Assembly (NCBI RefSeq): GCF_002355415.1
Contig: NZ_AP014936.1
Span: 372,001-436,000 of the forward strand
Origin: Sulfurifustis variabilis
GTDB lineage: Bacteria > Pseudomonadota > Gammaproteobacteria > Acidiferrobacterales > Sulfurifustaceae
DNA: 64,000 nucleotides
Reading direction: 5' to 3'
Shown: positions 45,236 to 54,276 of the stretch, piece by piece
Numbering within the stretch: position 1 is the stretch's first letter
Layout: each line of letters begins with the position of its first letter
The notes under the pieces: model-generated
Told to the model about the DNA's origin: nothing
Database searches by the model: none
The model's input: the letters and a program-made list of their open reading frames with translations, nothing else
Position numbers and translations under genes: made by a program

Positions 45236-45508
45236 ATGCCGAAGATCGTGATGTACGCCACGCGGGCCTGCCCGTATTGCCGCATGGCGGACATGCTCTT
45301 TCAGAAGAAGGGCGTGGTGGTGGAACGCATCCAGATAGACGATGCGCCCGATCTGCGCATCGAGATGACGCGGCTGAGCGGCCGCACGACGGTCCCTCAG
45401 ATCTTCATCAACGGACGGCACGTCGGCGGTTACACGGATCTCGCGTCGCTGGACCGGGCCGGTACCCTCGACGCACTGCTTCGATCAGACCAAGCTGCAG
45501 GCGGATGA
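45236..45508 (+). CDS. grxC: Glutaredoxin 3
   Basis: GrxC is a glutathione-dependent thiol reductase. The 90-residue protein has the dithiol active site ACPYC (near 10-14), TVPQIFINGRHVGGY with the cis-proline and glutathione-binding glycine pair. It starts 2 bp after yibN and its stop is 1 bp before the secB ATG, so the genes are tightly coupled. Confidence 0.95.
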   Translation: MPKIVMYATRACPYCRMADMLFQKKGVVVERIQIDDAPDLRIEMTRLSGRTTVPQIFINGRHVGGYTDLASLDRAGTLDALLRSDQAAGG

Positions 45509-45509
45509 C

Positions 45510-45980
45510 ATGACCGAGAACGGACAGACACAGGGCGCGCGGTTCGCGCTCGAGCGGATTTACATCAAGGATATTTCCTACGAGGCGCCCGCTGTCCCTC
45601 GGGTCTTTTTCGAGCAGGCGAGCCCGCAGCTGGACGTCCAGCTCGGGATCTCGCACACGGCCTTCAGCGCGCAGGATGGTCTGTTCGAAGTGGTGCTCTC
45701 CGTCACGGCGTCGGCCAAGCAGCCGGAGCGCACGCTGTTTCTGGTCGAGGTACATCAAGCGGGAATATTCCGTGTGTCCGGCGTGTCGGGTGATGCGTTA
45801 TCGCGTACGCTGGAGATCAGCTGCCCGTCCATCCTGCTCCCTTTCGTTCGCGAGGCGGTCAACGACCTGGTGGGCAAGGGCGGTTTCCCGCAGCTCCTGA
45901 TCAATCCGATCAATTTCGAGGCGCTCTACGACCAGAAGCAGGCGACCTTGAAAGAACAGAAGGACCAGGTCAAACAATGA
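45510..45980 (+). CDS. secB: Protein-export chaperone SecB
   Basis: SecB is a cytosolic tetrameric chaperone that passes precursors to SecA. The 156-residue protein shows the family pattern FALERIYIKDISYEAP, VEVHQAGIFRVSG and the C-terminal PFVREAVNDLVGKGGFPQLLINPINF. It lies in the conserved yibN-grxC-secB-gpsA cluster; gpsA starts 58 bp later. Confidence 0.96.
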   Translation: MTENGQTQGARFALERIYIKDISYEAPAVPRVFFEQASPQLDVQLGISHTAFSAQDGLFEVVLSVTASAKQPERTLFLVEVHQAGIFRVSGVSGDALSRTLEISCPSILLPFVREAVNDLVGKGGFPQLLINPINFEALYDQKQATLKEQKDQVKQ

Positions 45981-46038
45981 GGGCGCACCAGACGTCCGTG
46001 CGATCCTTCCCAAGCAGTCGGTTCCGCTAAAAGAAAGG

Positions 46039-47037
46039 ATGACGCGGACGAAGCCGACGATAGCGGTCTTGGGCGCGGGCGCCTGGGGAACCGCGCTCGC
46101 GGTGCTGCTCTCTCGTAACGGTCTCGGGGTCAGAGTGTGGGGGCACGACCCCGCGCACGTCGAGCGGCTTCGTCGCAAACGGCTCAATCCGGCGCTCCCC
46201 GGCATCCGTCTGCCCGAGTCCATCGAGTTCAGCGCGGATCTCTCCGTCGTCGCCGGCGGTGTGCGCGCGTTCCTGGTCGCCGTTCCCAGCCACGCCTTCC
46301 GCGTGTCCCTCGAAGGCCTGAAGGTGAGCCTCGCGCCGGACGGAATCGTTGCGTGGGCGAGCAAGGGTTTCGAGCCGGGCTCAGGGAAGCTGCTCGCCAC
46401 CGTGATGGACGAAGTGCTCGGCCGACGGCCGCGTGCCATCGTGTCGGGTCCCACCTTCGCGATCGAGGTTGCCCGCGGACTCCCCGCCGCCCTGACCGTC
46501 GCCTCCGAAGACCCGGTGGTTGCCCGCACCGTATGCGAGTGGCTGCGCAACGACCGCCTGCGTGTCTATACGAGTGAGGACGTCACCGGCGTGCAACTGG
46601 GCGGCGCGATCAAGAACGTAATCGCCATTGCGGCCGGCATCAGCGACGGTCTCGGTTTCGGCGCCAATGCGCGCGCAGCGCTGATCACGCGCGGACTCGC
46701 CGAGCTTGCCCGCCTCGGGGTCGCGATGGGGGGCAGGAAGGAGACGTTCTGGGGGCTTGCCGGCGCGGGCGACCTCATCCTGACCTGCACGGACGACACC
46801 TCGCGCAACCGCCGCGTGGGCCTGGGTCTCGGTCGCGGAAAGAAGCTCGCCGATGTGCTGACCGAGATCGGGCAAGAGGCCGAAGGCGTGGCCACAGCCC
46901 GAGAGCTCTACCGGCTTGCGCACAAGCTCAATGTGGACATGCCGATCACCGAGCAGGTGTACCGGGTGCTCTACGAGGACGTTCCCTCGGTTACCGCCGT
47001 CGAAACGCTGTTCAAGCGCGAGCCGCGCGCAGAATAG
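46039..47037 (+). CDS. gpsA: Glycerol-3-phosphate dehydrogenase (NAD(P)+)
   Basis: GpsA makes sn-glycerol 3-phosphate from dihydroxyacetone phosphate for phospholipid synthesis. The 332-residue enzyme has the NAD(P)-binding GAGAWGTALAVLL (near 11-23), LGGAIKNVIAIAAGISDGLG with the catalytic lysine, and AGAGDLILTCTDDTSRNR. AAAGAAAGG (46030-46037) precedes the ATG very closely; a little upstream spacing looks tight but acceptable. It ends the rightward cluster and converges on the lipoprotein gene. Confidence 0.95.
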   Translation: MTRTKPTIAVLGAGAWGTALAVLLSRNGLGVRVWGHDPAHVERLRRKRLNPALPGIRLPESIEFSADLSVVAGGVRAFLVAVPSHAFRVSLEGLKVSLAPDGIVAWASKGFEPGSGKLLATVMDEVLGRRPRAIVSGPTFAIEVARGLPAALTVASEDPVVARTVCEWLRNDRLRVYTSEDVTGVQLGGAIKNVIAIAAGISDGLGFGANARAALITRGLAELARLGVAMGGRKETFWGLAGAGDLILTCTDDTSRNRRVGLGLGRGKKLADVLTEIGQEAEGVATARELYRLAHKLNVDMPITEQVYRVLYEDVPSVTAVETLFKREPRAE

Positions 47038-47093
47038 GTGCCAGAAGGGGGAGGGCTATTCCCGGCCCTGCGCCTTTGCTCCCCGGGATCTTC

Positions 47094-47534
47094 TCAGCGT
47101 TGTTCCGCGAGCTCCTCGGCCTTCGCAAAGGCAGCCTCGGCGCCACGATGATCGCCGGTTTGTGCGCGGGCCTGGCCGATGACCCGCCAGTTTTCCGCGC
47201 GCAGCCGTATGTTGTCTCCGGCGAGCGTGTTCGACTTGGTGGCGAGCTGAATCGCCTGCGTGGCCTGGTTCTGCTCGAGCCGCACGCGCGCGAGCTCGTG
47301 CCACAAGGAGGCGTTTCGGGGCTCGATGCGCAGCGCTCTCTCCAGGCTGGCCGCGGCGCTGTCAAAACGACCGGTTGCCGCATCGCGGTGCGCGGAGTCG
47401 AGCAGCGCGACGACCGCGCTGTTGTCGGAGGCCGGAGGCGGTTCCGCGTCGGTATCGGGACGGAAATCGGGCAAGGTTGCGCAGCCCGCGATGATCGCGA
47501 GCAACGGGAAAACCAGAATACGCGCGCTTTTCAT
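47094..47534 (-). CDS. lpoP: TPR lipoprotein next to PBP1b (LpoP-like activator)
   Basis: The 146-residue precursor has a lipoprotein signal ending IIAGC (lipobox cysteine near 17), a proline-rich linker and tetratricopeptide repeats (about 45-146) such as ALRIEPRNASLWHELARVRL and QARAQTGDHRGAEAAFAKAE. In Pseudomonas the TPR lipoprotein LpoP, encoded beside ponB, activates PBP1b. Here the start ATG overlaps the mrcB stop by 4 bp (47531-47534), the same pairing. The function is assigned by this context and layout. Confidence 0.8.
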   Translation of the reverse strand: MKSARILVFPLLAIIAGCATLPDFRPDTDAEPPPASDNSAVVALLDSAHRDAATGRFDSAAASLERALRIEPRNASLWHELARVRLEQNQATQAIQLATKSNTLAGDNIRLRAENWRVIGQARAQTGDHRGAEAAFAKAEELAEQR

Positions 47535-49825
47535 CGCTCCAGCAACCTCCGGAACCATCCTTTCAACGCCTTCGCCGGCGTCCCGGCGGCGCAGGGCGCC
47601 GTTTCGACGGGGGCGGAACCACGGATGAAAGGTAGCTCAATGCCGGCGCAGCCGCTATCGGCGCGCAACCGGGTGTCGGGGTCGATAGCGACCATCTCGA
47701 TGTTCTCCGGAGCGGCGGGGACGAGCGGTTCCGGATCGAGCCGCGCCATCATGTCTCCCCAGACGGTCAGCGCGCCGCTCGCGCCGGTGAGCCCGGCCGG
47801 CTGGTTGTCATCGCGACCGACCCAGACAACGGCGAGCCGATCACCGGTGAACCCGGCAAACCAGCTGTCGCGCAGGTCGTTGGTGGTTCCGGTCTTGCCG
47901 GCGACGTCGAGCTCCGCAGCGAGATAACGCGAGAGGCCCGTGCCGGTGCCCGCACGCACGGCGTGCTGAAGAGCGGTGGTGAGCAGGTACACCGCCCCGG
48001 GATCAGCTGCCTGCTCGACGGCGATGCCGTAGCGCTTGAGCGGCTCTCCTTGAGGAGTCATGACCTCCCGAATGGCACGCAGCGGGGTCCGGAAGCCGCC
48101 GCTCGCGATCGTTTGATACATCTGGGTCACCTCAAAGGGCGTCAGCGTGACGCTCCCGAGCAGCGTGGAACCGTAAGGGGGCAGGGCGCGTTCGACCCCC
48201 AGGCGGCGCGCCTGATCGACCACCTCCGGCACGCCGAGGCTAAGGCCGAGGCGCGCGGCGGAGACGTTGTAGGACTCGGCGAGGGCAGTCCGCAGATCCA
48301 CCTCACCGTGGAACTCGCGGTCATAGTTCTGCGGTGTCCACTCGTCGATGCCCGGCTCCTTCCAGCTCAGCGGACTGTCGTCGAGCGGCGTTACGAGCGT
48401 GTACTTCTCGGGGCGCGACAGCGCCGCGAGGTACACCGCGGGCTTGATCACCGAGCCCACCTGCCGCTCCGCGTCGAGTGCGCGGTTGAAACCCTCGAAG
48501 CGGGCATTCCGCCCGCCGACGAGGCCGAGGATCTCGCCGTGCTCCGTGCTCGTCACGATCACCGCACCCTCGAGCGAGCCGGCCGGGAGACGGCGCTGCT
48601 TCTCGAGTGCGCCGAGCCGGCTCGTCAGCGACTTCTCGGCGGCTCGCTGCGTTCGGGGGTCGAGCGTGGTGAAGATCAGCAGTCCCTCAGAGCGGAGGTC
48701 GCTCTCCGAGTAATCGCGACGCAGCTGACGGTGCACCAGTCCGAGGAACGCGGGATAAGGGGACGTGCCGACCGGCGCCTTTGCCGTCACCTCGAGCGGC
48801 GCGGCCTTCGCACGCAGGTAATCGGCCGTCGTGATGACACCTCGCTCTGCGAGCTCGGCCAGCACGAGGTTCCGTCGTTCGAGTGCGCGCTTCGGATTCC
48901 GCCGAGGATCGTAATAGGACGGTCCCTTGACGAGGCCGACCAGCAGCGCCGCCTGCGTCAGCGAAATGTGGGGTAGCGGGCGGTCGAAGTAATGCTGCGC
49001 GGCGAGCCCAAAGCCGTGGATCGCGCGACTGCCGTCCTGACCGAGGTAGATCTCGTTGAGGTACGCCTCGAGGATCTCGTCCTTTCCGTAGTGCGCGTCG
49101 AGCAGCAGCGCCATGAGCGCCTCGTTCAGCTTGCGCGACAGGGTGCGCTCGGCGCTCAAGTAGAAGTTTTTGACGAGCTGCTGCGTCAGCGTGCTACCGC
49201 CCTGCACCGCGTCCCCGGCGCGCACGTTGGCGAGCAGCGCACGCGCGATCCCGCGCGGGTCTACGCCGTGGTGCTGGTAGAACTTGCGGTCCTCGATGGC
49301 GAGTAGCGCCTTGACCAGTACCGGCGGTACCTCGTCGAGCTTCACCAGCACCCGGTCTTCGTTGTGGGCCGGGTAGATCCCGCCGATCAGCAACGGATCC
49401 AGTCGCGCGATAGGGATGCTCCTCCCTTCCGGATCCTCGAGCGCGGCGACCCGGTCGCCGTCGAACGTGAGGCGTACGTGCATCGCCGGCTGCGGACCGT
49501 CCCAGAACGTGAACGGCCGCGTCACGATCTCGAAGGCGTCGCGCGTTCGCTGGAACGTTCCCGGCTCGCCGGATGTGCCGCTTCGGTAGCCAAGGGCCAC
49601 CAGCTCCTCGCCGAGATCGACCGCGGACAGGTGTCGGCCCGGATAGATTTCGAGCGGGCTTGCGTAGACGCGCGCGGGCAACGCCCACCGCTTGCCCTCG
49701 AAATGCGAGCGCACGGTGAAATCCAGGTAGATCGTGTAAAGACCGAAAAGAAGTCCCAGAGCGGCGAGGACGAGAAGAACTCGCCTCGAGCGGGAAGGGC
49801 GTGCGGGACGACGGCGGCCAGTCAC
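47531..49825 (-). CDS. mrcB: Bifunctional penicillin-binding protein 1b
   Basis: PBP1b polymerises and cross-links peptidoglycan. The 764-residue protein has one N-terminal membrane helix (about 15-35), a UB2H-like region, a GT51 glycosyltransferase domain with catalytic glutamate in AIEDRKFYQHHGVD (near 177), and a transpeptidase domain with SxxK in GSVIKPAVY (near 458), SYN, and KTGT (near 640). All catalytic motifs are intact. Its stop overlaps the LpoP-like lipoprotein start. Confidence 0.96.
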   Translation of the reverse strand: MTGRRRPARPSRSRRVLLVLAALGLLFGLYTIYLDFTVRSHFEGKRWALPARVYASPLEIYPGRHLSAVDLGEELVALGYRSGTSGEPGTFQRTRDAFEIVTRPFTFWDGPQPAMHVRLTFDGDRVAALEDPEGRSIPIARLDPLLIGGIYPAHNEDRVLVKLDEVPPVLVKALLAIEDRKFYQHHGVDPRGIARALLANVRAGDAVQGGSTLTQQLVKNFYLSAERTLSRKLNEALMALLLDAHYGKDEILEAYLNEIYLGQDGSRAIHGFGLAAQHYFDRPLPHISLTQAALLVGLVKGPSYYDPRRNPKRALERRNLVLAELAERGVITTADYLRAKAAPLEVTAKAPVGTSPYPAFLGLVHRQLRRDYSESDLRSEGLLIFTTLDPRTQRAAEKSLTSRLGALEKQRRLPAGSLEGAVIVTSTEHGEILGLVGGRNARFEGFNRALDAERQVGSVIKPAVYLAALSRPEKYTLVTPLDDSPLSWKEPGIDEWTPQNYDREFHGEVDLRTALAESYNVSAARLGLSLGVPEVVDQARRLGVERALPPYGSTLLGSVTLTPFEVTQMYQTIASGGFRTPLRAIREVMTPQGEPLKRYGIAVEQAADPGAVYLLTTALQHAVRAGTGTGLSRYLAAELDVAGKTGTTNDLRDSWFAGFTGDRLAVVWVGRDDNQPAGLTGASGALTVWGDMMARLDPEPLVPAAPENIEMVAIDPDTRLRADSGCAGIELPFIRGSAPVETAPCAAGTPAKALKGWFRRLLER

Positions 49826-49908
49826 GGGAATTTGGTGTTGTGAGCCTGCGACGTGAACGGGCGGGCCCGCTCATTATAACGATCTTGGCTTCCCGGCCGA
49901 CACCGCGT

Positions 49909-50388
49909 TCAGCCGCCCGTCGGTCCCTCGGCGCCGCCGAAACCCAGCTGGCGCCAGGCCTCGTACACGGCGATCGCCACGACGTTCGCCAGATTGAGGC
50001 TCCGGTTGCCGGGTCGCAGCGGCAGCCGCACGCGATGATCGGCCGGCACGGCTTCCAGCACGCACGCCGGCAGGCCGCGCGTCTCGGGTCCGAAGAGGAG
50101 CGCGTCGCCGGGCGCGTAGGCGACCTCGGTGTATATTCTGCTGGCGCGCGTTGTGAACGCCAGTATACGAGGCGGCTCGATACACGCCCGGAACGCATCG
50201 AGGCTCACGTGCGTACGCACCTCCGCGATGGCGCGGTAATCGAGTCCCGCCCGCCGGACCTCGCGATCGTCCAGGCTGAATCCCAGCGGTCGAATGAGAT
50301 GCAAGCGCGAACCCGTGTTGGCGCACAGACGAATGACGTTGCCGGTGTTCGGCGGGATTTCCGGCTCGTACAGCACGACATCGAGCAT
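49909..50388 (-). CDS. trmL: tRNA (cytidine/uridine-34-2'-O)-methyltransferase
   Basis: TrmL is a minimal SPOUT methylase that modifies the wobble base of tRNA-Leu. The 159-residue protein starts MLDVVLYEPEIPPNTGNVIR, with ANTGSRLHLIRPLGF, LLFGPETRGLP and RLPLRPGNRSLNLANVVAIAVYEAWRQ forming the knot. The start at 50388 removes a shadow extension. It is divergent from the Wzy-like gene across 65 bp. Confidence 0.95.
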   Translation of the reverse strand: MLDVVLYEPEIPPNTGNVIRLCANTGSRLHLIRPLGFSLDDREVRRAGLDYRAIAEVRTHVSLDAFRACIEPPRILAFTTRASRIYTEVAYAPGDALLFGPETRGLPACVLEAVPADHRVRLPLRPGNRSLNLANVVAIAVYEAWRQLGFGGAEGPTGG

Positions 50389-50453
50389 TGGCGGATGCGA
50401 TTCGGCGCGGTCTACATTGTGGTGAGAGCATTCTAAGCGATGGCGCGAAGACC

Positions 50454-52409
50454 ATGACGAGGGAAAGTCGCACATTCCGGCCCCCGGCGGGCGCGGTTGC
50501 CATAGTGGGGGCGCTCGGTCTCGCTGTTTTCTTTCACGGCCCGCAGATCGTGCTTCTCGCCGGCGCGCAGATGCTAATCGTGCTTTGGCTTGCGCTTTCG
50601 CTGTTGCGCCGGCAGGAAGGCCTTCGCGCGCCCGCGGATGCGATTACGGTCACACTCACGTGTTTCCTGGCATGGCTCGCGCTCTCGCTTTCCTGGAGCC
50701 CCGTGCCGGCCCTCTCCATGATGACCTTCTGGTGGGTGGGCGCCCTGGGTCTGTCTTACTGGGCCTGCACCGTTTCGCCGGAGCGGGAGCGCGTCTGGCA
50801 ATGGGCATCCGGGTTCGCGTTCCTGGGCGCCGTCGCGCTTTGCGGGATGGCGCTCGTGCAGCTCATCGTTTACAAACAGCCGCCGCGCGCGAGCTTCATC
50901 AACATCCATTCGTTCGCGGCGATGCTCGTGTTGATCGCGCTTCCGGCCACGGCCCGCTGGCTCGCGGAATTGCGGACAGGCCGCCGTCTCCCTGTCGCTG
51001 CGCTCGGTGCCGGCCTCTTTCTGCTTTTCTTCACGATCGCAACGACCCAGGGGCGAGGAACCACCGTCAGTCTGTTTCTCGGTATGGGGGTACTCGCCGT
51101 CCTCACGTACCGCCAGGTCGCGCGGACGCATCTGGCGGGCGTCGCCGGGCTTGCGATCGGAGCTTACCTTTGCGCGGATCTGCTCACGCGCGGCGCCGTC
51201 GGCACCAGGATATCCACGCTGGCCGATCCGGCCATCGCGGCGCTCCCGCGAATGCTCATCTGGAAGGGCTCCTTCCAGATGGCGCTGGACCATTGGTGGT
51301 TGGGGACCGGTCTCGGCACCTACTATCTCATCTGGCCACGGTACCGCGATCCGACCGACGCCAGCCTCGGTTTTTTCGCCCACAACGACTACCTGCATCT
51401 CTGGATAGAAGGGGGCCTGGCCGCCCCGCTCGTGCTGCTTGCCCTGTACGTTGCCGTGCTCGTCGGCCTGATCCGTTTTCGCAAGCGCGCGCCGGACCCG
51501 CTGCCGTCAATCGAGTCGGCCGGACTCTTCGGAGGGCTGCTCGCGATCGCCGCGCACAGCATGCTCGATTTCAACCTGTATGTGTTGCCGATCTCGATAC
51601 TGGCCGGTCTCGTTCTCGCCCGGTATCGGGCACTGATCGGGATGAACCCCCACGCGGTTCACGGCGCTGTCTCGTCCGGGTTGTTCCGCCGTCCCGCGGT
51701 ATTCCGGCTGGCCGTCGGGGTCGCCGCGCTGCTTTCGCTCGCCTACCTGGCCGCTTTGGGTACCTCCGACTATTTCTACGGCCGCGGCCTCGCGCTCGCT
51801 CGCAGCGGCGATTTCGCGGCCGCCGGCGAATCCTACGCGTGGGCGGGACGGCTGAACGGACGCGACGACAGAGTCATGCTGGCCCACGCCGACCTCTATC
51901 GCCACGTCGTCGCCCGGACGCCCGCCGACGCTCCCGAGCGCCCCGTGCTGTACCGCGCGGCGTTGTCTCTGCTCGACGAGGCGCAATCCGCCAATCCCCT
52001 TCGCGCCACGGTTCATGCCCTCCGCGCGCGTCTCTACCATGAGAATCCGTCGCTGACCGGACCCTCCTGGCGGACGGCGGCGATGCAGGAGTATCAACGC
52101 GCGCTGGCGCTCGATCCGCGCCTCTTCAAGACGCGCCACGCGTACGCGCGCCTGTTGCTGGACGCAGGCGATCGCTCCGCCGGACGGCGAGTGCTGGAGG
52201 ACGGTATTCGCCACTGGTACGTCCCGAATCCGGCACTGGTGCCGCTTTACGAGACGACGGCCCGACTCCGGCGCGAGGCCGGGGACGCGAAAGGCGCCGT
52301 CGAGATGGAGGACCGTGTCCGCGACTTGAGTGCCCGGCTCGCCCGGCTCGCTCCCGTCCGTCCCGCCGCCCCGGACAGGGAGCCGCGGATGGCGGCCACC
52401 ATGCCGTAG
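50454..52409 (+). CDS. O-antigen ligase/PglL-like membrane protein with C-terminal TPR region
   Basis: The 651-residue protein has about 10-12 hydrophobic segments in its first 440 residues and a Wzy_C-type loop with ARTHLAG and WWLGTGLGTYYLIWPRYRD, FFAHNDYLHLWIEGG. The last 200 residues are soluble helical repeats resembling TPRs (ALARSGDFAAAGESYAWAGR, YQRALALDPRLFKTRHAYAR). This is the layout of Wzy polymerases, WaaL ligases and PglL/PilO-type oligosaccharyltransferases. Because it lies directly before the pilus genes, pilin glycosylation is a reasonable guess. The start at ATG 50454 is chosen because the region upstream overlaps the trmL start. Confidence 0.82.
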   Translation: MTRESRTFRPPAGAVAIVGALGLAVFFHGPQIVLLAGAQMLIVLWLALSLLRRQEGLRAPADAITVTLTCFLAWLALSLSWSPVPALSMMTFWWVGALGLSYWACTVSPERERVWQWASGFAFLGAVALCGMALVQLIVYKQPPRASFINIHSFAAMLVLIALPATARWLAELRTGRRLPVAALGAGLFLLFFTIATTQGRGTTVSLFLGMGVLAVLTYRQVARTHLAGVAGLAIGAYLCADLLTRGAVGTRISTLADPAIAALPRMLIWKGSFQMALDHWWLGTGLGTYYLIWPRYRDPTDASLGFFAHNDYLHLWIEGGLAAPLVLLALYVAVLVGLIRFRKRAPDPLPSIESAGLFGGLLAIAAHSMLDFNLYVLPISILAGLVLARYRALIGMNPHAVHGAVSSGLFRRPAVFRLAVGVAALLSLAYLAALGTSDYFYGRGLALARSGDFAAAGESYAWAGRLNGRDDRVMLAHADLYRHVVARTPADAPERPVLYRAALSLLDEAQSANPLRATVHALRARLYHENPSLTGPSWRTAAMQEYQRALALDPRLFKTRHAYARLLLDAGDRSAGRRVLEDGIRHWYVPNPALVPLYETTARLRREAGDAKGAVEMEDRVRDLSARLARLAPVRPAAPDREPRMAATMP

Positions 52410-52549
52410 TCCGTGGCCTGATCCTTGCTATCCCTTGGGTGGAGGTTGCCCCGCTGCAGTGCGGCTGGCGGCCGGGTCGTCGTGGTCTACAGTTAGGGTT
52501 AGTTCTTCAGGTAGTACATGAATAATCCAGTCTAATCGAGGACTTGCGT

Positions 52550-54271
52550 ATGGCGCAGGCCGCCGCCGAACGTCCGAAACGGATCCGTATCGGGGACCTG
52601 CTGATCGCCCACAAGGTGATCTCGCAGGAGCAACTCGACACTGCGCTCGCCGAACAGAAGAAAAGCGGGCGCAAGCTCGGTCGCGTGCTCGTCGAGAACG
52701 GCTTCCTCACCGAGGAACAGCTCCTCGCGTTTCTCGCCGAGCAGCTGAAGATCCCCTACATCGATCTCCGGCGCTTCCACTACAAGCCCGAGACGGCGCG
52801 CCTCATCCCCGAAACGCTCGCACGCCGGTTCCGGGCGATCTCGCTTCAGGACACGCGCGAGGGCGTGCTCGTCGGCCTCGCCGATCCGACCGACATCTTC
52901 GCCTACGACGAGCTGTCGCGTGCGCTGCGGCGCCCGCTGCGGCTCGCCGTCGTGAAGGAGGCCGACCTCCTTCAGACGATCGACCGGGTGTACCGACGGA
53001 CCGAGGAGATCAGCGGCCTCGCGCTCGAGCTGGAACAGGAACTGTCGTCGTTCAGCGTGGATCTCGGGGAATTGGCGGCCTCGGAGGGGTTGACGGACGC
53101 GCCGGTCGTCAAGCTGCTGCAGAGCATTTTCGAGGACGCGGTGCAGGTGAACGCCTCGGACATTCACATCGAGCCCGACGAGCGGGAGCTGCGCATCCGC
53201 TTCAGGCTGGACGGAGTGCTGCGCGTGCAGACGACGGCCGATCGGCGCATCGCCGGCGCGCTGGTGTCCCGGATCAAGCTCATGGCCGGGCTCGACATAT
53301 CGGAAAAGAGGCTGCCCCAGGACGGTCGCTTCAACGTCCGCGTGCACGAGAACAAGGCGGTGGATGTCCGTATCTCGACCATGCCCGTGCAGCACGGCGA
53401 GTCGGTGGTCATGCGCCTTTTGAACCAGCTCACGGGCATCCTGAAGCTCGAGCACATCGGGATGCCCGCGCCCGTGCTCAAGCGCTTCCGCGAGCTGATT
53501 CACACCCCGACGGGAATGGTGCTCGTGACCGGTCCGACCGGCAGTGGAAAGACCACCACGCTCTACGGCGCGCTCAGCGAGCTCAACCGCCCCGAGTTCA
53601 AGATTCTCACGGTCGAGGATCCGGTCGAATACCGGCTCCCGGGCATCAGCCAGGTGCAGGTGAACCCGAAGATCGACCTGAGCTTCGCCCGCGTGCTGCG
53701 ATCCATGCTGCGACAGGACCCGGACATCATCCTCGTGGGCGAGATGCGAGATCAGGAAACGGCGGAGATCGGCCTGCGGGCGGCCATGACCGGTCACTTG
53801 GTGCTGTCGACGCTGCATACGAACGATGCCGTCTCCACCGCCCTGCGCCTGATCGACATGGGCGTCGCGCCCTACATGGTCGCGGCATCGCTGCGCGGCA
53901 TCGTCTCGCAGCGGCTGCTGCGCCGGATATGCGAAACCTGCGCCGAGCCGCACGAGCTCGACCCGGCGACGAAGACGGTGCTGCGGGAAGAGGTCGGCGA
54001 CGGCGCCGACCGGCTCACGTTTCGCCGCGGCGCCGGCTGCAGCCACTGCAACGGGACCGGCTACCAGGGGCGCATCGGGGTGTTCGAGTTCCTCGAGATG
54101 GACGACACGCTCGCCCGCGCGCTGCACTCCGGCAGCCCGCTCGACTTCGTGGAGGCGGCGCGCCGGCAGCCCGGCTACCAGAACCTGCGCCGCAGCGCGA
54201 TCGCTCTCGCGGCACAGGGACACACGACGATGGCGCAGGTCATGCGCGCGACTTTCGGGCTCGAAGACTAG
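52550..54271 (+). CDS. mshE: MSH-pilus extension ATPase MshE, c-di-GMP-binding
   Basis: MshE drives pilus extension and is activated by c-di-GMP. The 573-residue protein begins with two tandem MshEN motifs, RIGDLLIAHKVISQEQL (near 13-29) and KLGRVLVENGFLTEEQL (near 43-59), each of the RLGxxL...LxxQ type that holds c-di-GMP. The GspE ATPase follows: Walker A GPTGSGKTT (near 327), Asp box, and LVGEMRDQETAEIGLRAAMTGH. A zinc four-cysteine site is CETC/CSHC (near 462-500). ATG 52550 is preferred to a TTG two codons upstream. No clear promoter was seen in the 140 bp before it. Confidence 0.95.
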   Translation: MAQAAAERPKRIRIGDLLIAHKVISQEQLDTALAEQKKSGRKLGRVLVENGFLTEEQLLAFLAEQLKIPYIDLRRFHYKPETARLIPETLARRFRAISLQDTREGVLVGLADPTDIFAYDELSRALRRPLRLAVVKEADLLQTIDRVYRRTEEISGLALELEQELSSFSVDLGELAASEGLTDAPVVKLLQSIFEDAVQVNASDIHIEPDERELRIRFRLDGVLRVQTTADRRIAGALVSRIKLMAGLDISEKRLPQDGRFNVRVHENKAVDVRISTMPVQHGESVVMRLLNQLTGILKLEHIGMPAPVLKRFRELIHTPTGMVLVTGPTGSGKTTTLYGALSELNRPEFKILTVEDPVEYRLPGISQVQVNPKIDLSFARVLRSMLRQDPDIILVGEMRDQETAEIGLRAAMTGHLVLSTLHTNDAVSTALRLIDMGVAPYMVAASLRGIVSQRLLRRICETCAEPHELDPATKTVLREEVGDGADRLTFRRGAGCSHCNGTGYQGRIGVFEFLEMDDTLARALHSGSPLDFVEAARRQPGYQNLRRSAIALAAQGHTTMAQVMRATFGLED

Positions 54272-54276
54272 CGGCG

